From positions 124,001 through 188,000 of the forward strand of contig DIYL01000034.1 in the NCBI GenBank assembly GCA_002428985.1: a stretch of DNA of 64,000 bases, given 5' to 3'. Under the pieces are notes generated by a model. That model saw nothing but the letters and a program-made list of their open reading frames with translations. It had not been told where the DNA came from and ran no database searches. The stretch comes from Anaerolineales bacterium UBA6055 (lineage in GTDB: Bacteria > Chloroflexota > Anaerolineae > Aggregatilineales > Phototrophicaceae). A program made the position numbers and the translations under genes. Shown in pieces: positions 60,234 through 64,000 of this stretch (positions are counted from its first letter, which is position 1; each line of letters starts with the position of its first letter).

Positions 60234-60997
60234 GGGTTACCCTTCTTGTTTTGATAATATACATTCATGATTTGGCGATAAAGTAGCATGAGGTCATCAT
60301 CAAACAAACGGTAAGCAGGGGGGATGTCGTCCGGATTGTCATACATGTTTTGTAACGCAGACTCAACCTGCGGATTGCCCTTGGTGAACTGTTGGATGAG
60401 TTGATCGGCTTCTTGTGCGATCTGTTGCAAAGTAGGATCGTCAGGAGGCAGATGTTGATTTGTACGCACACGATCAGCAATCTGTTGCCATTGTTCCTGC
60501 GCACGAGTTATATCTTCTATCGGCATATCGCGGGACTGTTCTGTGAGTGTCTTTAATAAATCATCACTAAAATGTTGTCGCACCCACTTCAAGTAATGTT
60601 TATCCGTCATTCCTTGAATAATCAGTTGTACTATATCCCAATCCCAATTTTCCGTGGTATCCAACACATCCATAGCATGTTCCATCGCCGACGATACAGC
60701 TTGTAATTGTTCGATTTGAGCATCAATGGACTTTTTTTGTGCTTCTAATGCAGCCCGTAAATCCAGATTCGGTTGATTAAGCATGGATTTGATTTCTTTG
60801 AGCGTAAACCCCAATTGCTTAAGCGTCAGAATTTGTTGAAGTTTGAGCAAGTCTCTGCGCTTATATAACCGATGATTGGACTCCGTTTTGTTGGATGGTT
60901 GCATCAATCCGATACGGTCATAGTATTGTAGCGTGCGCACAGTCACCCCAGCCATATCTGCAAATTCTTTAACATGATAATGTTGCGCGGTTGTCAT
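60230..60997 (-). CDS. MerR-family transcriptional regulator (TipAL-like)
   Basis: A 255-residue regulator. KEFADMAGVTVRTLQYYDRIGLMQPS is the DNA-binding winged helix, then LLKLQQILTLKQLGFTLKEI and a long coiled-coil dimer helix. The C-terminal 130 residues resemble the TipAS/antibiotic-binding domain (W-x-x-I, DDPTLQQIAQEADQLIQQF). I chose the ATG at 60997 (AGGTGATAATC before it); an in-frame start at 61018 would overlap the -10 of its own promoter and is excluded. It drives an operon with a zinc protease. The effector may be a peptide-like or cationic compound (inference). Confidence 0.9.
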   Translation of the reverse strand: MTTAQHYHVKEFADMAGVTVRTLQYYDRIGLMQPSNKTESNHRLYKRRDLLKLQQILTLKQLGFTLKEIKSMLNQPNLDLRAALEAQKKSIDAQIEQLQAVSSAMEHAMDVLDTTENWDWDIVQLIIQGMTDKHYLKWVRQHFSDDLLKTLTEQSRDMPIEDITRAQEQWQQIADRVRTNQHLPPDDPTLQQIAQEADQLIQQFTKGNPQVESALQNMYDNPDDIPPAYRLFDDDLMLLYRQIMNVYYQNKKGNP

Positions 60998-61016
60998 GAT
61001 TATCACCTCGTTCGTC

Positions 61017-61047
61017 ACTATACGTTATGACGTAACGTCATATGCAA
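61017..61047 (-). promoter_or_regulatory. MerR-type promoter with 19-bp spacer and central dyad
   Basis: On the minus strand TTGCAT (61042-61047) and TATAGT (61017-61022) are 19 bp apart, two longer than optimal, the hallmark of MerR-activated promoters. The spacer contains ATGACGT-N-ACGTCAT (61027-61041), a perfect dyad. The regulator would untwist it to activate its own operon. Confidence 0.85.
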
Positions 61048-61110
61048 GGGTTCGTGTTTTGATGTTAAAATAGAACTTTAGAGCTAAACATATCAAAAGG
61101 CGATACCTAG

Positions 61111-62343
61111 ATGGCGCAAAATAAGCAACCACTTCCCGAACGCATTCGTCCAAAGTCACTAGAGGGATTTATTGGTCAAAAGCACCTCGTTGGGGAAGGG
61201 AAACCACTGTATCGCGCACTCCAACAAAAGACAATACCTAGCATTATCTTATGGGGTCCACCTGGGGTTGGCAAAACAACACTTGCCCGCATGATCGCCG
61301 ACACAACCGATAAGCCGTTTCATATGCTCTCAGCAGTATCAGCAGGAAAAGCTGAGTTACGCAAAATAGTTGAGTCTGTCACATCAGATACCAAAACAAA
61401 AAACACTCAACTCGATATGTTTGCAATACAAGAAGCAGACGATACACCGGATGGCGTTGTGCTCTTCCTCGACGAAATTCATCGCTTCAATAAAGCACAA
61501 CAAGATTTTCTGTTGCCGTATGTCGAAGATGGCACAATTACACTCATCGGCGCAACAACTGAGAATCCAAGCTTTGAAGTCATCTCCGCCTTATTATCAC
61601 GGATGCAAGTATTCACATTGAATTCGCTATCTGCTGATGAACTCACAGAAATTGTGAAACGAGGAGCGCAAGACCTCGACTTAAGCATTACTGATGATGC
61701 GATTACATTTTTGTCAAATTATGCCAATGGCGATGCGCGAGCTGCATTGAATTTACTTGATAATTCAGCCAGACTCTACAGCCAAAACGGTGATGCAATT
61801 ACCGTCGAGAATCTACGAGAGACACTCCAGAGCAAGCATCTACGCTACGACAAAACAGGTGAAGAACACTACAATACAATCAGTGCATTCATAAAAAGTA
61901 TGCGAGCCAGTGATGTGAATGCGGCATTATACTATCTCGCGCGCATGGTTGATTCAGGCGAAGATCCCAAGTTCATCGCACGACGGATGGTCATTTTTGC
62001 AAGTGAAGATATTGGAATAGCCGATTCGAATGCGCTCGTAATTGCAAATAATGTCTTCCGTGCGGTCGAAACAATTGGATTACCAGAATGTCAATACAAT
62101 CTTGCTCATGGGGTTACTTATTTAGCCAAAGCGCCTAAAGACCGTTCTGCCGGAAGTGCATATTTCAGTGCATTAGACGATGTCAAACAACACGGTAATT
62201 TGCCAATTCCTATGAAAATCCGTAATGCACCAACCAGTATGATGAAGAATATGGGGTATGGAGCTGGTTATGAATTCTATTCTGATGAAAGCTACCTACC
62301 CGGGGAATTGCGTAACAAGCAATATTATCGAGCCGATGATTAG
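61111..62343 (+). CDS. rarA: Replication-associated recombination protein A (RarA/MgsA)
   Basis: A 410-residue AAA+ ATPase that acts at stalled replication forks as a tetramer. Walker A WGPPGVGKTTL (48-58), Walker B LFLDEIHRFNKAQQD, sensor 1 GATTENPSFEV and the arginine-finger region SRMQVFTL are all clear. The C-terminal tetramerisation region reads HYNTISAFIKSMRASDVNAALYYLARM and AYFSALDDVKQHG. Length is slightly below the usual 430-450 because the N-terminus is short. It is divergent from the MerR operon with a promoter-containing gap of 63 bases. Confidence 0.95.
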   Translation: MAQNKQPLPERIRPKSLEGFIGQKHLVGEGKPLYRALQQKTIPSIILWGPPGVGKTTLARMIADTTDKPFHMLSAVSAGKAELRKIVESVTSDTKTKNTQLDMFAIQEADDTPDGVVLFLDEIHRFNKAQQDFLLPYVEDGTITLIGATTENPSFEVISALLSRMQVFTLNSLSADELTEIVKRGAQDLDLSITDDAITFLSNYANGDARAALNLLDNSARLYSQNGDAITVENLRETLQSKHLRYDKTGEEHYNTISAFIKSMRASDVNAALYYLARMVDSGEDPKFIARRMVIFASEDIGIADSNALVIANNVFRAVETIGLPECQYNLAHGVTYLAKAPKDRSAGSAYFSALDDVKQHGNLPIPMKIRNAPTSMMKNMGYGAGYEFYSDESYLPGELRNKQYYRADD

Positions 62344-62473
62344 GATATAATTTCTATCCAATTGCACCGTCTATAAAACATCGACAGCACAGAAACAATC
62401 TGCTTGAGTATTGCCATAAAACAGGTTAAATAGTATTTTTTGAAAACAAGTGATTTTTTAGGAGATTCATATA

Positions 62474-63433
62474 ATGCAAGACTTGTCTACAATTAAAGAA
62501 CATTTTGATGAGCATGGTTATGCAGTGGTTGAAGGTGTCCTCGATGATGCGATTATTGCTGACCTCGAAGCTGATTATCTGGATTTGATCAACCGACATG
62601 CACCACAGTGGTTAGCAGAAGGGCGTATACCCGAGTTATTTGAAGACCTCCCATTATATGAACGGTTTGGCACAATTGTCAGTTACCTAGACGAGCTAGA
62701 ATATCGCTGGTTTGATATTGCATTCCCACAGGCAAAAACGCCAACAAATAAACTCCCTAACTTCAGCAGACCTGTTTTTGACCTGCTGACACATCCGAAC
62801 GTCCTAAACTATATTGAAGCATTGATTGGTGGGGAAATCCTAGCAAACCCAATTCATCACATCCGCATCAAACCACAAGAAACGATCTTAAAAGCAGAAA
62901 AACCGAATGGACTAACGAAGGCAACCGGTTGGCATCAAGACCAAGGAGTTGCGCGTGAAGTTGCTGATGATACCGATATGATCACAGCGTGGATTGCTAT
63001 TTCTGATGCGACTGTTGAAAACGGCTGTCTCTCAGTTGTGCCAGGTAGCCATAAAACGGGGTTGACCACACATTGTATGACCAATGGTGTTACCATCCCC
63101 GACGCGCTTATTGACGAGGCAAATGTATTACCCATCCCAATCAAACGTGGTGGAATTTTGTTTATGCACCGTAGAACACAGCATTCTTCTACACCCAACA
63201 AAAGCAACAGTATCCGTTGGAGTTTTGATCTACGTTATCAACCCACAGGGCAACCAACGGGGCGTGATGAGTTCCCGTCATTCGTCGTGCGAAGTCGTTC
63301 AAACCCTGATAATATAACGGTTGATTATGAACAATGGGTAGATTTATGGAAGCAGACTGAAAGCTGGATGCTGGCACAAGAACAATTTGAAAAATCGCAT
63401 CGGTGGGATGGTGATGCAGAAGTCTGTGCATAA
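62474..63433 (+). CDS. Phytanoyl-CoA dioxygenase (PhyH) family protein
   Basis: A 319-residue Fe(II)/2-oxoglutarate oxygenase. GWHQDQGVA holds His154 and Asp156, FMHRRTQHSSTPNKS holds His237, and IRWSFDLRYQ holds Arg249 for 2-oxoglutarate. ENGCLSVVPGSHKTGL is the family core. It shares these landmarks with the protein at 3635, but the rest differs and the two are not close copies. TTAGGAG precedes the ATG. The substrate is unknown. It stands alone, with 130 bases of apparently empty sequence upstream. Confidence 0.92.
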   Translation: MQDLSTIKEHFDEHGYAVVEGVLDDAIIADLEADYLDLINRHAPQWLAEGRIPELFEDLPLYERFGTIVSYLDELEYRWFDIAFPQAKTPTNKLPNFSRPVFDLLTHPNVLNYIEALIGGEILANPIHHIRIKPQETILKAEKPNGLTKATGWHQDQGVAREVADDTDMITAWIAISDATVENGCLSVVPGSHKTGLTTHCMTNGVTIPDALIDEANVLPIPIKRGGILFMHRRTQHSSTPNKSNSIRWSFDLRYQPTGQPTGRDEFPSFVVRSRSNPDNITVDYEQWVDLWKQTESWMLAQEQFEKSHRWDGDAEVCA

Positions 63434-63463
63434 TTTTTTGTGCAAGCGATGTATCATCGTGAT

Positions 63464-63493
63464 AAAAATAGGTGAGCCCAAAAAACTCACCTA
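63464..63493 (-). terminator. Rho-independent terminator of the ferritin gene
   Basis: On the minus strand TAGGTGAG pairs with CTCACCTA around nine bases, followed by TTTTTAT. It lies 37 bases after the ferritin stop and can also slow plus-strand transcripts from the dioxygenase gene. Confidence 0.8.
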
Positions 63494-63530
63494 CTGGATT
63501 TAATCATTTCATGGACAAGAGTGTTAAGGT

Positions 63531-64000
63531 CTATTCCTCTTCGTCCTCTTCACCAACATTTTCGCTGAGTTCGCGATCTAGCAAATACAATCCAGGTGAA
63601 AAGTCGCCAATGAGTGTCAATTTTTGAATGAGGTCATCCACAACTTCTTCTTCTTCAACTTGTTCATCAACGAACCATTGTAAGAAACTATCTGTCGCGT
63701 AGTCGCCTTCTTCACGAGCGACCTTGACCAGATTATGAATCGCAGCAGTCACTTTTTGTTCATGATGAAGCGCAGATTCAACGGCTTCGAGGGGTTTCTC
63801 CCATTCACTCGGTGGGGTAACTAGCGCAGTAAGCTTGACACGTCCACGACGACTATGAATAAAATCGTAAATTTTCATAGCATGTGTCATTTCTTCTTCT
63901 GAATGATGAAACATCCAACTCGCAAACCCTTTTAGACCTTGGTCTTCAAAATAAGCAGACATTGATAGGTATGTATAATATGCCTGCATTTCCATATTAA
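63531..64000 (-). CDS. Ferritin (non-heme, FtnA-like), 5' end outside the window
   Basis: Iron-storage protein: it oxidises Fe(II) at a dinuclear centre and stores it in a 24-subunit shell. The frame stays open to the window edge (residues before the visible Met read xN), so the true start lies just beyond base 64000. About 155 residues are visible. EMQAYYTYLSM gives the first-helix Glu, HHSEEEMTHAMKIYDF the Glu and His pair, ALHHEQKVT the next Glu and QWFVDEQVEEEEV the Gln and Glu. This pattern is bacterial ferritin without the haem-binding Met of bacterioferritin. The C-terminal tail is acidic. A terminator follows. Confidence 0.93.
   Translation of the reverse strand, partial: NMEMQAYYTYLSMSAYFEDQGLKGFASWMFHHSEEEMTHAMKIYDFIHSRRGRVKLTALVTPPSEWEKPLEAVESALHHEQKVTAAIHNLVKVAREEGDYATDSFLQWFVDEQVEEEEVVDDLIQKLTLIGDFSPGLYLLDRELSENVGEEDEEE

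Noticed and set aside
1..64000. tRNA, rRNA or CRISPR arrays
   Set aside because: I found no cloverleaf-like T-loop patterns, no long conserved rRNA stretches and no regularly spaced repeats.

Overview
The window reads as one contiguous stretch of an AT-leaning bacterial chromosome, with about 58 protein genes packed on both strands. I saw no rRNA, tRNA, CRISPR array, transposase or integrase. The gene mix points to an aerobic, heterotrophic member of the Chloroflexota (Anaerolineae- or SAR202-like). The signs are a giant kinase-STAND-WD40 protein, secreted beta-propellers, PTPS-related membrane proteins, and many catabolic families (phytanoyl-CoA dioxygenases, enolase superfamily, SDRs, FAH). 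Heme A synthase implies oxygen respiration. The phylum is an inference from gene content only.

Bases 1-9989 hold a GMC oxidoreductase cut by the window edge, an AraC regulator, a phytanoyl-CoA dioxygenase, and a minus-strand operon of one 1498-residue kinase/NTPase/14-WD40 protein plus two small STAS-like proteins. A 524-bp AT-rich control region (9990-10513) with several dyads separates that operon from a divergent parA-parB pair. The parB 3' end is duplicated as a 28-nt direct repeat around a methyltransferase gene. A 20-nt sequence containing a parS-like dyad occurs inside parB and again 2 kb downstream.

Bases 13300-24700 carry methyltransferases, a PTPS-related membrane protein, an M23 peptidase without a signal peptide, an SCP2 protein, a third STAS-like protein, a DraRnl-like RNA ligase divergent from a zinc-ribbon protein, a two-domain VOC protein and a GT2 glycosyltransferase. 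Bases 25045-34785 hold gnd-zwf (oxidative pentose phosphate pathway), a solitary sugar-binding protein, a glycosylasparaginase, a polytopic membrane protein, a secreted dienelactone hydrolase, a DUF711 protein and a TIR-domain protein. A secreted 1242-residue WD40 protein and ctaA follow.

Bases 39800-49700 look like a catabolic neighbourhood: two SDRs, a Gfo/Idh/MocA dehydrogenase, a HU-like protein, an MBL-FAH-M24 operon, VOC and enolase-superfamily enzymes. Bases 49800-58170 hold a binding-protein-like gene lacking an export signal, a TolB-like propeller, and a five-gene sugar ABC transporter operon. In that operon a small three-helix membrane module occurs once alone and once fused to the permease. 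The right end has Rrf2 and MerR regulators (the latter with a textbook 19-bp-spacer promoter), DinB, a Zn protease, rarA, a second phytanoyl-CoA dioxygenase and a ferritin cut by the window edge.

The strongest candidates for something undescribed are the parB-tail duplication around a methyltransferase, the repeated dyad near parB, the kinase/STAND/WD40 operon with STAS-like partners, and the permease fusion. All functional statements come from reading motifs by eye; no database search was run.
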